Assembly: GCA_023459495.1 (NCBI GenBank)
Contig: JAEWTL010000085.1
Coordinates: 62,001-126,000 of the forward strand
Direction: 5' to 3'
Source of the DNA: Bacillota bacterium
Lineage (GTDB): Bacteria > Bacillota > Clostridia > Christensenellales > SZUA-584
Length of the DNA stretch: 64,000 nt
Below are positions 51,503 through 60,606 of the stretch, one piece after another. The notes under the pieces are model-generated. The model saw nothing but the letters and a program-made list of their open reading frames with translations, had not been told where the DNA came from and searched no databases. The translations under genes and the position numbers were made by a program. Each line of letters starts with the position of its first letter. The stretch's first letter is position 1.

Positions 51503-51886
51503 ATGACCTTGGTACCATATGAAGGACAGTTAGGACTGTGGGGCGGAAGGCTTTTAAACGGGCTGCAGGCACCCGTAATCCGTGCGGATATCCGCGAAAC
51601 AGAGGAAAGCGTTATCGTTGAGGCAGAGCTGCCCGGCGTTAAGAAAGACAACGTGCAGATCGTATGTCACGAGGACGTGCTGACGATATCCGTGAAGACG
51701 GAGGAGAACGCGGAACGCAAGGAAGAGGGTTATCTGCGCCGTGAGCGGTTCAGTGGGGAAGCCGCACGCAGCTTCGCGCTTCGGAACATTGACGAGGAGA
51801 AAATCTCCGCGAAGATGGAGGACGGGGTGCTGACGATCACGCTGCCCAAGGCTTTACCGGAAGAAAAACATATTGCCATCGAATAG
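51503..51886 (+). CDS. Hsp20/alpha-crystallin small heat-shock protein
   Basis: The 127-residue chaperone has the alpha-crystallin domain (about 28-120): VIRADIRETEESVIVEAELP, GVKKDNVQIVCHEDVLTISV and the closing strand EDGVLTITLPKALPEEK. A typical C-terminal tail with EEKHIAIE follows. ATG 51503 is preferred to ATG 51497, which lies too close to the GGAGGGG ribosome site. It holds unfolded proteins during stress. The CtsR box over its promoter places it in the class III heat-shock group, while htpG in the same window carries a CIRCE element. Confidence 0.95.
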   Translation: MTLVPYEGQLGLWGGRLLNGLQAPVIRADIRETEESVIVEAELPGVKKDNVQIVCHEDVLTISVKTEENAERKEEGYLRRERFSGEAARSFALRNIDEEKISAKMEDGVLTITLPKALPEEKHIAIE

Positions 51887-51894
51887 TACCCATT

Positions 51895-51929
51895 AAAAAA
51901 AACGCCGGGATCTTCCGGCGTTTTTTTGT
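51895..51929. terminator. bidirectional terminator between hsp20 and the RCC1-protein gene
   Basis: AACGCCGG at 51901-51908 pairs with CCGGCGTT at 51915-51922, flanked by an A-run on the left and seven T on the right. Confidence 0.88.
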
Positions 51930-51947
51930 ATGGATGATGTTTGCTGC

Positions 51948-54005
51948 TTATGCGGGCAATCCGACATTGTACCAACCGTAAACGTCGGTTTCAGTGAAGT
52001 AATCGGAACCCGCGCCTTGTACGTAGCCGTCCGCGCCGACGCCCAGCGTAAAGCCGTAGCCGGCGGAAATGGCGGTGATGCCGCTCCAGGAGCTGACATC
52101 GTTTTCGCCGTAGTCGTTCGGGCCGGTGGCGACCACGGTGCCGTCGGACTTAAGGCCAACCGTGTGGTAGTAACCGGCGGAGATTGCGATAATATCGGTC
52201 CAGCCGTATACATCACATTCTCCGTTAGAGCTCGAACCTGTGGCCTCGCAGGTGCCGTCCGCTTTCAGACCGATGGTGAAGCCCCAGCCCGCAGAGATAG
52301 AAACGATATTGGTCCAGGTGGTCACATCGAGCTCGCCGTATGCGCCTTCGCCGCAAGCCACGCAGGTGCCGTCCGCTTTCAGGCCGACCGTGTGGTGATA
52401 TCCGGCGGATATGGCGACGATATCGGTCCAGCCGGAGATGTCACATTCACCGTACGAGTTGTCACCCGTGGCAACGACTGTACCGTCGGCCTTCAGGCCG
52501 ATGGTAAAGCCCCAGCCTGCAGAGACCGCAACGATATCGGTCCAGCCGGTAACGTCAAGCTCACCATAAGCGCCTTCTCCTGTGGCGACGCAGGTGCCAT
52601 CAGCCTTGAGACCTACGGTATGGTACTTGCCTGCCGTGATGGAGATGATGTTCGTCCAGCCGGAGACATCACACTCGCCATAGGTGTTGTCACCCGTGGC
52701 AACGCAAGTGCCGTCCGACATGAGCCCTACCGAGTGAAAAGCGCCTGCCGAAACGCATTCACTGGAGAAGTGCTTGACACACTCCATGATCAGGTTCTTG
52801 GTATCCTTGTACTCGTAGGCCGGATACAGCACGCGCATGATCGCCATATAATCCGCAGTGCTGCTCGCGGTGGTGAGCATTGCCGAGCCCTTCTGATACC
52901 GGGCTTCGCAGCCCTGATCGAAGGAGTCGTTGTAGCTGCCCAGCGCATCGAAGGTTTCGATGGCCTCGTCGTAGCTCCCGGCGGAGAGGAAGTCAATGCC
53001 CTGCTGATAGTGCGCTTCGCTGATCATATTGACGGAGTCGCTGTAATCACCCAATGATTCAAAGATGGCGATGGCTTCATCGTACTTTTTGGCGGGGATC
53101 AGGGAAATACCTTTCTGGTAATTTGCTTCGCTGATCATCGTAGCGGAATCCTGGTAATCGCCGAGCTCCGTAAAGAGCGCAATCGCGTCGTCATAGCTGC
53201 CGGAGTCAATCAGCTGGACGCCTTTTCCGTATTTTGCTTCAAGCAGAAGATCTCCGGAGTCGCTGTAATCGCCGAGATCTTCAAGATAGGTGATCGCTGT
53301 ATCAAAGTCTTCGCCCTTGATGGCGACTTTGGCGGCCTGATATTTGCTCTCATCCACCATATCGCTGGAATCCGAGTAATCTTTTTCAGCGAGCTGGGAG
53401 AACGCCGTGATGGCCTCTGTGTACTTTCCGTCGTCAAACAGAGTCTGAGCGTTGTTGTACTGGATCATGGGGAGGAACACGAAGATGAACAGCACAGCCA
53501 GCGCAGCAACCACAACCGGGATACCGATTGCAAGCCACAGCACCCCCTTTTTCTTCGGCTTGGGCTCTGCAGTAGCCCTGTACTGCGTTTCCGGCTGCTG
53601 CCAGGGAGCCTGAGGAGCCTGAGGTGCCTGCCAGGATTGCTGAGGAGCCTGGGGTGCCTGCCAGGACTGCTGCGGAGGCTGAGCCGCGGGAGGCTGCTGC
53701 GTCGTTTCGAAATAGAAGGACGGCTGCTCCGGCTGCTGCGGAGGAGTAACAGGCTGTTGCGGAGGGGTGACCGGTTGCTGCGGGGGAGTAAGCGGTGCAG
53801 CAGGCTGCTGCTCCTGCGGAGCAACAGGCATCTCAACCGGCGGCTGCTCCGGCGCGGCGGGAGCCGTAACAGGCATTTCGGGGGGCATTACCGGCTGAAC
53901 CGGCGCATTTTGCACGCCAGGCTGGCCGGCGGGCGTTTCAGCGCCGCAATGAGGGCAAAAACGCGCACCCTCCTTGAGCGGCGTTCCGCATTTGACACAA
54001 AACAT
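51948..54005 (-). CDS. zinc-ribbon membrane protein with TPR-like region and RCC1 propeller
   Basis: The 685-residue protein starts at ATG 54005 behind AAGGAG. Its parts in order are a zinc ribbon (MFCVKCGTPLKEGARFCPHCG, two CxxC pairs), a Pro/Gln-rich linker (about 25-150), one membrane helix (about 157-182), and a region of tandem helical units of about 36-40 residues (about 185-390). Those units have recurring YDEAIAIFESLGDYSDS-like motifs, as in TPR/Sel1-type repeats. The C-terminus (about 420-685) consists of seven 38-residue RCC1 repeats, such as HTVGLKADGTCVATGEGAYG alternating with FTIGLKADGTVVATGDNSYG. This gives a seven-bladed propeller outside the membrane. The function is unknown; sensing or scaffolding is a guess. 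Confidence 0.9.
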   Translation of the reverse strand: MFCVKCGTPLKEGARFCPHCGAETPAGQPGVQNAPVQPVMPPEMPVTAPAAPEQPPVEMPVAPQEQQPAAPLTPPQQPVTPPQQPVTPPQQPEQPSFYFETTQQPPAAQPPQQSWQAPQAPQQSWQAPQAPQAPWQQPETQYRATAEPKPKKKGVLWLAIGIPVVVAALAVLFIFVFLPMIQYNNAQTLFDDGKYTEAITAFSQLAEKDYSDSSDMVDESKYQAAKVAIKGEDFDTAITYLEDLGDYSDSGDLLLEAKYGKGVQLIDSGSYDDAIALFTELGDYQDSATMISEANYQKGISLIPAKKYDEAIAIFESLGDYSDSVNMISEAHYQQGIDFLSAGSYDEAIETFDALGSYNDSFDQGCEARYQKGSAMLTTASSTADYMAIMRVLYPAYEYKDTKNLIMECVKHFSSECVSAGAFHSVGLMSDGTCVATGDNTYGECDVSGWTNIISITAGKYHTVGLKADGTCVATGEGAYGELDVTGWTDIVAVSAGWGFTIGLKADGTVVATGDNSYGECDISGWTDIVAISAGYHHTVGLKADGTCVACGEGAYGELDVTTWTNIVSISAGWGFTIGLKADGTCEATGSSSNGECDVYGWTDIIAISAGYYHTVGLKSDGTVVATGPNDYGENDVSSWSGITAISAGYGFTLGVGADGYVQGAGSDYFTETDVYGWYNVGLPA

Positions 54006-54259
54006 AGCTCTATCTCCTTATATTAATGCTTACAGCTTAATAAGACCCAGAAACTTCTATTTGATTACGGAAGGGATAAACCCATCACACCACCGATTTG
54101 AAACCCTGTCTATTATACTGCGGGCTGCCTCAAAAGGATACAACCGCACCATTTTTACCAAGTGAATCAATATTTTTATCTTAACACATTTCGATAATAA
54201 ACACAAAAAAATCCCGTGAAACAATTTATTTTTTTGTCAGTACCCGGAAACTTTCTCTA

Positions 54260-54289
54260 TTGCGCAGGGGGAGCTGATAAAACTATAAT
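54260..54289 (+). promoter_or_regulatory. promoter of radA
   Basis: TTGCGC at 54260-54265 and TATAAT at 54284-54289 are separated by 18 bases, 31 bases before the radA start. The rest of the intergenic stretch (54006-54259) is AT-rich; I see no further gene or motif in it. Confidence 0.6.
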
Positions 54290-54319
54290 AAGGGTATACA
54301 TATTGATAAGGAGCCGTCA

Positions 54320-55669
54320 ATGCCGAAGGAAAAAAGAGCTTTTGTATGCAGCGAATGCGGATATGAATGCGCAAAATGGCTGGGACAATGTCCCTCCTGC
54401 CGCGCGTGGAATACGCTGGAAGAAACGGTGATCGCCGCGAAGGATATGGGAGGTGCGCCGGTTCCTGCGGCATTGGCGGTATATTTGAAGGATGTGCCCA
54501 TGGAGGCGGAGGCGCGCTGGTCCACAGGCTTTGAGGAGCTGGATCAGGTGCTGGGCGGCGGCATCGTGGAGGGTTCCGTGGTGCTGGCGGGCGGCGAACC
54601 GGGTATCGGCAAATCCACGCTGTTCATGCAGGTGGCGAGTTTTCTTGCCCAAACCGGCAAAAAGGCGCTCTATGTTACGGGCGAGGAGTCCCTGCGGCAG
54701 GTCCGCCTGCGCGCGCAGCGGCTAGGCGCGTGCGGTGAAATACTGATGATGGCCGAGACCGATGTGGAGGGTATTGTGGAGCGCATGCGCAGCCTTGCGC
54801 CGGACTTCGTAGTGGTAGACTCTATCCAATCCATGGCGTCCGGGCGGCTTTCCACTGCGCAGGGTAGCGTAAGCCAGATCCGCGAGTGCGCTTCGCTGCT
54901 GACGCGGGAGGCCAAATCGGGCGGCGCAGCGGTGTTCATCATTGGCCACGTCACCAAGGAAGGCGCGATCGCCGGGCCGCGCGTGCTGGAGCACATGGTG
55001 GATACCGTGCTGTACTTCGAGGGCGAGCGGCAGGGTACGTTCCGTATTCTGCGCGCGGTGAAGAACCGTTTTGGCTCCACCAACGAAATCGGAGTTTTTG
55101 ACATGCGCGAGAACGGCATGACCGAGGTCGAGAATCCGTCCGGACTGCTGCTCTCCGAGCGCAGTGAACGGGCATCCGGCTCGTGTGTGTACCCCTCGTT
55201 GGAAGGCACGCGGCCCGTGCTGCTGGAGGTGCAGGCGCTTGTGGGCCCCACGACGCTGCCGCTGCCGCGGCGCATGGCATCGGGCCTTGATGCCAACCGG
55301 CTTGCGCTGATGCTTGCGGTGCTGGAAAAACGTATGGGCCTGCGCCTTGCGGGGCAGGATGTATATGTGAACGTGGTGGGCGGCATCCGCCTCTCTCAAC
55401 CCGCGGCCGACCTTGCGATGGCGGCGGCAGTGGTATCGAGCCTGCGAGACAAAGCTATCGGCAATGCGGTGGCCATCGGCGAGGTGGGACTGACAGGCGA
55501 GGTGCGTTCCGTCGGGCAGGCGGAAAAACGGCTGATCGAATGCGCCAAGATGGGCTTTACCCGTGCGGTGATCCCGCAGGGCAATATGCCCGGGCTGAAA
55601 GCGCCGCAGGGCATCAAGGTCTTCGGCGTGAAGAGCGTGTTTGAAGCGCTGGAGGTGTTGATCCAGTAA
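54320..55669 (+). CDS. radA: DNA repair protein RadA
   Basis: The 449-residue protein helps branch migration in recombinational repair. The N-terminal zinc finger is CSECGYECAKWLGQCPSC. The RecA-like ATPase has Walker A GGEPGIGKST (about 91-100), the Walker B strand FVVVDSIQSM, and the RadA-specific KNRFG motif in AVKNRFGSTNEIGVF. The C-terminal Lon-like domain contains NVVGGIRLSQPAADLAMAAA and GEVGLTGEVRSV. The length is normal. The start ATG 54320 follows AAGGAG. In many Firmicutes it lies near disA or clp genes; here a membrane protein follows instead. Confidence 0.98.
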   Translation: MPKEKRAFVCSECGYECAKWLGQCPSCRAWNTLEETVIAAKDMGGAPVPAALAVYLKDVPMEAEARWSTGFEELDQVLGGGIVEGSVVLAGGEPGIGKSTLFMQVASFLAQTGKKALYVTGEESLRQVRLRAQRLGACGEILMMAETDVEGIVERMRSLAPDFVVVDSIQSMASGRLSTAQGSVSQIRECASLLTREAKSGGAAVFIIGHVTKEGAIAGPRVLEHMVDTVLYFEGERQGTFRILRAVKNRFGSTNEIGVFDMRENGMTEVENPSGLLLSERSERASGSCVYPSLEGTRPVLLEVQALVGPTTLPLPRRMASGLDANRLALMLAVLEKRMGLRLAGQDVYVNVVGGIRLSQPAADLAMAAAVVSSLRDKAIGNAVAIGEVGLTGEVRSVGQAEKRLIECAKMGFTRAVIPQGNMPGLKAPQGIKVFGVKSVFEALEVLIQ

Positions 55670-55680
55670 GGGGGGGTAGC

Positions 55681-56214
55681 ATGGATAAGAAGCTGAGAAA
55701 GTGGAGCATCATCGGCGTATTCATCAGTTTTGCGATTGCAGGTGGCTGGCACTTCCTCTACGAAGCTGCGCCGTGCGGCATCATCGCAGCGATTGCACCC
55801 GCCAATGAGAGCCCCTGGGAGCACGCGAAGCTGTTTTTCCTGCCCGCAATCATCTGGTATACGGCACAGTATTTCATCGTCGGCAGGCGATATCCCAATT
55901 ATATATTTGCGCATAGCATTGCTTTGCCTGCCATGCCTGCCCTGATGCTGGCGTTGTACTATGCGTATGTTCCGCTGACAGGTGAATCGCTTGCGGCCAA
56001 TTTGATCAACTCCTTTGTCACCTTTGCGGCAGGCGCGTGGCTGGCTTACCGGCTCACCGTGTCGAAGAAGAATTTCTCGCGCGGTATCTTCAAAGTTGCG
56101 GCTCTTCTCATCGTGCTCGCGCTGCTTGCCATTTTTATCACATTCACATTTGCGCCGCTGCATTACGCACTGTTCTACGATACATCTGCGGGGCATTACG
56201 GTATTTCCGGCTGA
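55681..56214 (+). CDS. DUF6512-like integral membrane protein
   Basis: The 177-residue product has about five membrane helices: IIGVFISFAIAGGWHFLYEA, LFFLPAIIWYTAQYFIVG, LPAMPALMLALYYAYV, LINSFVTFAAGAWLAYRL and VAALLIVLALLAIFITFTFA. The conserved-looking loop PANESPWEHAKLFF after helix one is typical of the DUF6512 group, which has no known function. It begins 11 bases after radA with GGGGGG before ATG 55681, so it may be co-transcribed with it. Confidence 0.78.
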   Translation: MDKKLRKWSIIGVFISFAIAGGWHFLYEAAPCGIIAAIAPANESPWEHAKLFFLPAIIWYTAQYFIVGRRYPNYIFAHSIALPAMPALMLALYYAYVPLTGESLAANLINSFVTFAAGAWLAYRLTVSKKNFSRGIFKVAALLIVLALLAIFITFTFAPLHYALFYDTSAGHYGISG

Positions 56215-56232
56215 CGAAAGCGGCATTAGTTT

Positions 56233-56262
56233 AAGCGCTGTGGTTTGAACGGCGCTTTTTTA
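56233..56262 (+). terminator. terminator after the membrane-protein gene
   Basis: AAGCGC at 56233-56238 pairs with GCGCTT at 56252-56257, followed by TTTTA. The stretch to 56406 holds only a possible TACAAT -10 box (about 56357) for the next operon. Confidence 0.65.
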
Positions 56263-56406
56263 TGGTACATTCGTAAGTAAAACGCTCTGGCACTTACGGC
56301 GGTGTGAATATTCTGTTAAGCCTGCCTGAAAGTAATAGTCAAAGGGCAAAAATCTGATACAATAGCGGCAAGTAAACGGTGGATTATCCATCGCGGAGGG
56401 CGAAAA

Positions 56407-57957
56407 ATGGCCAAAAAGAAAAACAGAAGAAGAATTATAATCTGGATTATTGTGGGTTTGGTGGTGCTGCTGGGCGTGCTTGGATACTTCCGCCTGCGGA
56501 GCAGAATTGAAGCCGCGACCCGTACGACGTACGATATCGTCAGCGTGTCGCGCGGCGATATTGAGGTGACCGTGAAAGGCGCGGGCAGCGTAGAGCCGAT
56601 GGATAAGGACACTGCCTACGCAAGCGCTGCAGCCACGGTAGATGAGGTGTATTTTGAAAACGGCGACACGGTGAAAGCGGACGATGTCGTGGCCCGGTTG
56701 TCGAGCGATGCACTCGAGTCGCAGAAAGATACATTGCAGCAGCAGATCGACGATGCGGACGCGGCGATTGCCGCGATGCGCAGCGTCAAGGGCAGCGAAT
56801 ACATTTATGCGTCGGTGGAAGGTACCGTCATGGCGGTATATGGGTCAGTGGGCGAGTCAGCAGACGTGGTGACAGACCGCGACGGCGCGCTGGCGGTCAT
56901 CTGCCCGGACGGGCTGCTGACGGTTACCGTGGAAAGTGACGCAGCGCTGGAGATCGGGCAGCAGGTGACTGTGACGACCGGCACGGACAGCGTAACCGGC
57001 GAGGTCATTAAAAACGAGAATGGCAAAATCACGGTACGCTTTGCGGACGACGGGTATGCACTGGGCGGCCCTGCGGCGGTATCGGGCGAAGGCGGTGCAC
57101 AGATCGGTGAAGGTACCATTGCAATCGCGAACCCGATCTATATCAAGGGGCACGGCGGCGAGATCGAGAAGGTATATATTGAGGCGGGCGACGAGGTCTC
57201 CCGTGGAGATAAGCTGTTCAAGCTGGACGGCGAGGTGCTCTCCGATGCGCTGTATCAGCAGATTCAGGCGCGGGCAGACCTGCAGGACGACCTTGACGAT
57301 ACGTTGGCGGACATTGAGGCGCTTACGGTACGAGCCGGTGCGGATGGCGTAATCTCCGGGCTGAGCTTGAATCCCGGCCAGTCCGTGCAGGGCGGCATGG
57401 CGCTGTTCACCGTACAGAGCAGCGGCAGCTACAAGATCGAGGTGGATATCGATGAGCTTGACATCGCAGGCATCGAACTGGGCGAATCCGCAACGGTGAC
57501 GTTCGATGCGCTGCCGGGACAGAGCTTCATCGCGACAGTGGATAAGATCAACCCGGTGGGAACATCGGTAAATAACGTGACGACCTACACCGTTACACTG
57601 GCGCTTTCCGACGCGCCCGGCGTCATGCTCGGCATGAGCGCGGACGTGGAGATCGTATCCGAGAGCGCGCAGGGCGTGCTGTTCATCCCCATCGAAGCCA
57701 TCCAGGTAGTGGGTGAAAACAAATACGTGATCTTTGGCTCGGAAGTGGACCCGGAAGGCGGCGCGGTGGAAGCGACGCATCAGGTGACGACGGGCATTAC
57801 GGACGGCGTGAATATTGAGATTAAGGAAGGCCTTGCCGAAGGCGAACAGATTGCTGTGCCGCGCGTCAGCACGACGAGTGTGCAGGACCAGATGTTCGGT
57901 ATGCGCCAGAACGCTGAAAACGGGAACAGCAGTAACAGCGAGGCGGCGTCTCAATGA
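56407..57957 (+). CDS. MacA-like membrane fusion/adaptor protein
   Basis: The 516-residue protein has a basic N-terminus, one membrane helix (about 12-30), and the HlyD/MacA arrangement outside: a barrel-sandwich region in two halves (about 45-180 and 235-345), a short coiled stretch (QIQARADLQDDLDDTLADIE) and a beta-barrel region (about 345-425, with GMSADVEIV and VLFIPIEAIQVVG). In Gram-positive bacteria such proteins assist ABC exporters of the MacB type. The stop overlaps the ATPase gene start by four bases. The last 25 residues are Asn/Ser-rich and probably disordered. The start ATG 56407 follows GGAGGG. Confidence 0.9.
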   Translation: MAKKKNRRRIIIWIIVGLVVLLGVLGYFRLRSRIEAATRTTYDIVSVSRGDIEVTVKGAGSVEPMDKDTAYASAAATVDEVYFENGDTVKADDVVARLSSDALESQKDTLQQQIDDADAAIAAMRSVKGSEYIYASVEGTVMAVYGSVGESADVVTDRDGALAVICPDGLLTVTVESDAALEIGQQVTVTTGTDSVTGEVIKNENGKITVRFADDGYALGGPAAVSGEGGAQIGEGTIAIANPIYIKGHGGEIEKVYIEAGDEVSRGDKLFKLDGEVLSDALYQQIQARADLQDDLDDTLADIEALTVRAGADGVISGLSLNPGQSVQGGMALFTVQSSGSYKIEVDIDELDIAGIELGESATVTFDALPGQSFIATVDKINPVGTSVNNVTTYTVTLALSDAPGVMLGMSADVEIVSESAQGVLFIPIEAIQVVGENKYVIFGSEVDPEGGAVEATHQVTTGITDGVNIEIKEGLAEGEQIAVPRVSTTSVQDQMFGMRQNAENGNSSNSEAASQ

Positions 57958-58643
57958 TCGAACTGCGCGGCGTTAAAAAAACCTATCAGATGGGCGGGTC
58001 TGCCGTGCACGCGCTGGACGGAGTGGACCTTAGCGTGGCTAACGGCGAGTTCGTCGCGGTCATCGGCCCTTCGGGCAGCGGCAAGAGCACGTTGATGAAC
58101 ATCATCGGCTGTCTCGACCTTGCCGACGAGGGGCAGTATATCCTGAACGGCCAGCCCATCGACGACTATACCGAGCGTCAGCTGGGGGAGATACGCAACC
58201 GGGAGATCGGATTCATCTTTCAGCAGTTCAACCTGCTGCCTAAACTGACCGCATACGAGAACGTGGAGCTGCCGCTCATCTATCAGGGGCTGCCGCTCGG
58301 AGAGCGGCGCACCCGCGTGACGGAGGCGCTTGAAAAGGTGGGTCTTACCGAACGTATGACGCACCGGCCTACGGAGCTTTCCGGCGGGCAGCAGCAGCGC
58401 GTGGCGATTGCGCGGGCGCTTTCCACCAAGCCCACGCTGATTCTCGCGGATGAACCCACGGGCAACCTCGACTCCAAGTCGGGCAAAGAGATCATGGAGC
58501 TTCTTATCGGGCTCAATCGGGAAGGCCGCGGAATCATCCTGATTACGCACGACCCGGGCGTGGCGGCGCAGGCCAAACGGCGCGTGAAGATGTACGACGG
58601 TAAAATCGTGGCGGACAGCGCGGAAGGGGGCGAGGCCGTATGA
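57954..58643 (+). CDS. MacB/LolD-type ABC transporter ATPase
   Basis: The 229-residue protein has a complete ABC ATPase: Walker A GPSGSGKSTLMN, Q-loop FQQFNLLPKLTAYENVELPL, signature LSGGQQQRVAIARALS, Walker B LILADEPTGNLD and the switch His in ILITHD. The sequence type is that of MacB/LolD partners. It is translationally coupled on both sides (four-base overlaps) with the adaptor and permease genes, so the three proteins form one complex at the membrane that exports a peptide, lipid or drug, or acts mechanically. Confidence 0.97.
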   Translation: MIELRGVKKTYQMGGSAVHALDGVDLSVANGEFVAVIGPSGSGKSTLMNIIGCLDLADEGQYILNGQPIDDYTERQLGEIRNREIGFIFQQFNLLPKLTAYENVELPLIYQGLPLGERRTRVTEALEKVGLTERMTHRPTELSGGQQQRVAIARALSTKPTLILADEPTGNLDSKSGKEIMELLIGLNREGRGIILITHDPGVAAQAKRRVKMYDGKIVADSAEGGEAV

Positions 58644-59803
58644 AGTTCTCTCAGGCGTTTAAGATGGCCTTTATGGCGCTCAAGGGCAACAAGATGCGCT
58701 CGTTCCTCACCATGCTCGGTATCATCATCGGCGTGGTGGCGGTAACGCTGCTGATCTCCGTGGTGCAGGGCGCGACCGGTGAAATCACCGGGCAGATCGA
58801 AAGCCTTGGCTCCAACCTGCTCCTTGTGCAGTTTAACGGCGTGACGCCCTCGTACCTGACGCTTTCTGATTTAAACGGACTGTTGGAAGACGAGAACATT
58901 GCGGGCGTGACGGGTGTCATCAGCAAGAACACCCACATCAAGGCAGGCGATAAGGACGACGATTACAAGGTAGAAGGTGTGACCAGCGCATACCAGACGA
59001 TTACCGGGCAGGATCTGGCGCTCGGGCGGTTCATCTGCGACATCGATGTGGAGGCGCATACCTACAGCGCAGTGCTGGGTACCGACGTAGCCGACGAACT
59101 GTTCGGCACGCAGAAGTGCATTGGCAACACGCTGAACATCAAGGGATTTGATTTTACCGTAGTGGGCGTGCTGGAGGCTTCGGACACGATGCTCGCCAAC
59201 AAGGATGATACGGTGATCATTCCGCTGACAACCGCACAGCGGCTGTTCGCCGATAAGGAGTTCGGCTCGCTGTATATCTCCGCGACGACACCCGACACGG
59301 TGGATGCCGCACAGGAGGCCACCGAAGACTTCCTCACGCGTGAGCTTAACGATGAGGACGCCTATACCGTCATCAACCAGAACGCCATCCTCGACGTGAT
59401 GCAGGAGGTGATGAGCGTGATGACCGTGCTGCTGTCCGGTATCGCGGCGATTTCGCTGCTCGTGGGCGGAATCGGCATCATGAACATCATGCTCGTGTCC
59501 GTCACAGAGCGTACGCGTGAAATCGGCATCCGCAAGGCCATCGGTGCGCAGCGCAGCGACATTTTGGTCCAGTTTTTGATCGAGGCAGTGGTGCTCTCGG
59601 TTGCGGGCGGATTGGTCGGTATCGGCATCGGCTACGTCGGACTGAAGATCATTGGCACAGCCATGGGCATCGGCATGTCCATGTCCGCCGGAACCATTGC
59701 GCTGGCGCTGGGATTCTCCGCGTTCGTGGGCGTGGTGTTCGGTATCTACCCGGCCAACAAGGCGGCGAGCCTCCGGCCCATCGACGCGCTGCGGTACGAA
59801 TAA
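58640..59803 (+). CDS. MacB/FtsX-type ABC permease
   Basis: The 387-residue protein has an N-terminal membrane helix (about 20-45) within KMRSFLTMLGIIIGVVAVTLL, a large extracytoplasmic MacB_PCD-type domain (about 50-245) and three C-terminal helices (about 260-380). The motifs GIGIMNIMLVSVTERTREIG and RKAIGAQRSDILVQFLIEAV are typical of the FtsX-like region that couples to the ATPase. The C-terminal YPANKAASLRPIDALRYE is also standard. It is the last gene of the MacAB-like operon, followed by a terminator. Confidence 0.96.
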   Translation: MKFSQAFKMAFMALKGNKMRSFLTMLGIIIGVVAVTLLISVVQGATGEITGQIESLGSNLLLVQFNGVTPSYLTLSDLNGLLEDENIAGVTGVISKNTHIKAGDKDDDYKVEGVTSAYQTITGQDLALGRFICDIDVEAHTYSAVLGTDVADELFGTQKCIGNTLNIKGFDFTVVGVLEASDTMLANKDDTVIIPLTTAQRLFADKEFGSLYISATTPDTVDAAQEATEDFLTRELNDEDAYTVINQNAILDVMQEVMSVMTVLLSGIAAISLLVGGIGIMNIMLVSVTERTREIGIRKAIGAQRSDILVQFLIEAVVLSVAGGLVGIGIGYVGLKIIGTAMGIGMSMSAGTIALALGFSAFVGVVFGIYPANKAASLRPIDALRYE

Positions 59804-59837
59804 GCAACCCGTTTCCGTATACCCCATATACCAACAC

Positions 59838-59868
59838 AGGCCATGTCGCACTGCGGCATGGCCTTTCC
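59838..59868 (+). terminator. terminator of the MacAB-like operon
   Basis: AGGCCATG at 59838-59845 pairs with CATGGCCT at 59857-59864, followed by TTCC. The T-run is short. Confidence 0.6.
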
Positions 59869-59949
59869 AATGGCTGAAATTGTACCTGGCATGGCCTTCA
59901 TGGTATAATTCGAAAAAGAGCGCCTGACCTGTGGTGCAAGGAGAATGAC

Positions 59950-60606
59950 ATGGAACTGATGGAAGCCATCCTGAAAAGGAGAACCGTACGCGATTATCAG
60001 GACAGAAACATACCGTTGGAGGTTGTCGAAAAAGCCCTTGAAGCAGGCTTAAAGGCCCCCAGCTATAACCACTTGAAGCAGTTGTATTTCGTGCGTGTAA
60101 AAGACGTTGCGCTGCGTGCCGCACTCACGCAGACCGAGGACATGTCGGAAACCGTATCCGAACAAGTCCGCAAGGGGCTGCAGGGCTATGAGAATATCGC
60201 GCGGGAAATGTATCTGGACGCGATACCCAAGCAGAAACGGATGATCCTGAATGCGCCTGAGGTGCTGGTAGTGGTATACCGGCCCAAGACAACGATAGAG
60301 GACAGCAAACGGGTCGCGGATCTCAACTGTCTGGCCGCGGCATGGTGCTGCATTGAGAACATACTGTTAAGCCTTGCGGAGGACGACGTATACGCAACAA
60401 CGATTGTGCCAAAAAACACGCCTGCAATTAAACAGGAGCTGGGCATTCCGCAGGAGCTGGAGGTGGCAACGCTGATTACGCTGGGGTACAAAGCGCCGGA
60501 TGCCCGCGTTATTCCACAGAAAGCGGTTGATTTGAGCTCCGTGCTGTTTACCGACCGGTGGGAGCAGCGGACAGGAGGCAGCAATGATCATCCGCGATAT
60601 CTGTAA
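59950..60606 (+). CDS. nitroreductase family protein
   Basis: The 218-residue FMN-dependent protein begins MELMEAILKRRTVRDYQD, with LEAGLKAPSYNHLKQLYFV as the second flavin-contact region and AAAWCCIENILLSLAEDDVY further on. It shares this order, and the unusual WCCIENILL stretch, with the protein at 39726, so the two are paralogues. The substrate is unknown. The end of the gene overlaps the start of the next by 23 bases. ATG 59950 follows AAGGAG. Confidence 0.9.
   Translation: MELMEAILKRRTVRDYQDRNIPLEVVEKALEAGLKAPSYNHLKQLYFVRVKDVALRAALTQTEDMSETVSEQVRKGLQGYENIAREMYLDAIPKQKRMILNAPEVLVVVYRPKTTIEDSKRVADLNCLAAAWCCIENILLSLAEDDVYATTIVPKNTPAIKQELGIPQELEVATLITLGYKAPDARVIPQKAVDLSSVLFTDRWEQRTGGSNDHPRYL

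Noticed and set aside
51930..53057. 375-codon open frame opposite the RCC1 repeats, with a repeated Ala/Gly-rich translation
   Set aside because: Its repeats come from the tandem RCC1 coding units on the other strand; no ribosome site or known domain supports it.
51948..53850. Tandem DNA repeats that could be read as a CRISPR-like array
   Set aside because: The repeats keep codon phase, vary at third positions and encode RCC1 blades or Pro/Gln-rich units. There are no unique spacers and no cas genes.
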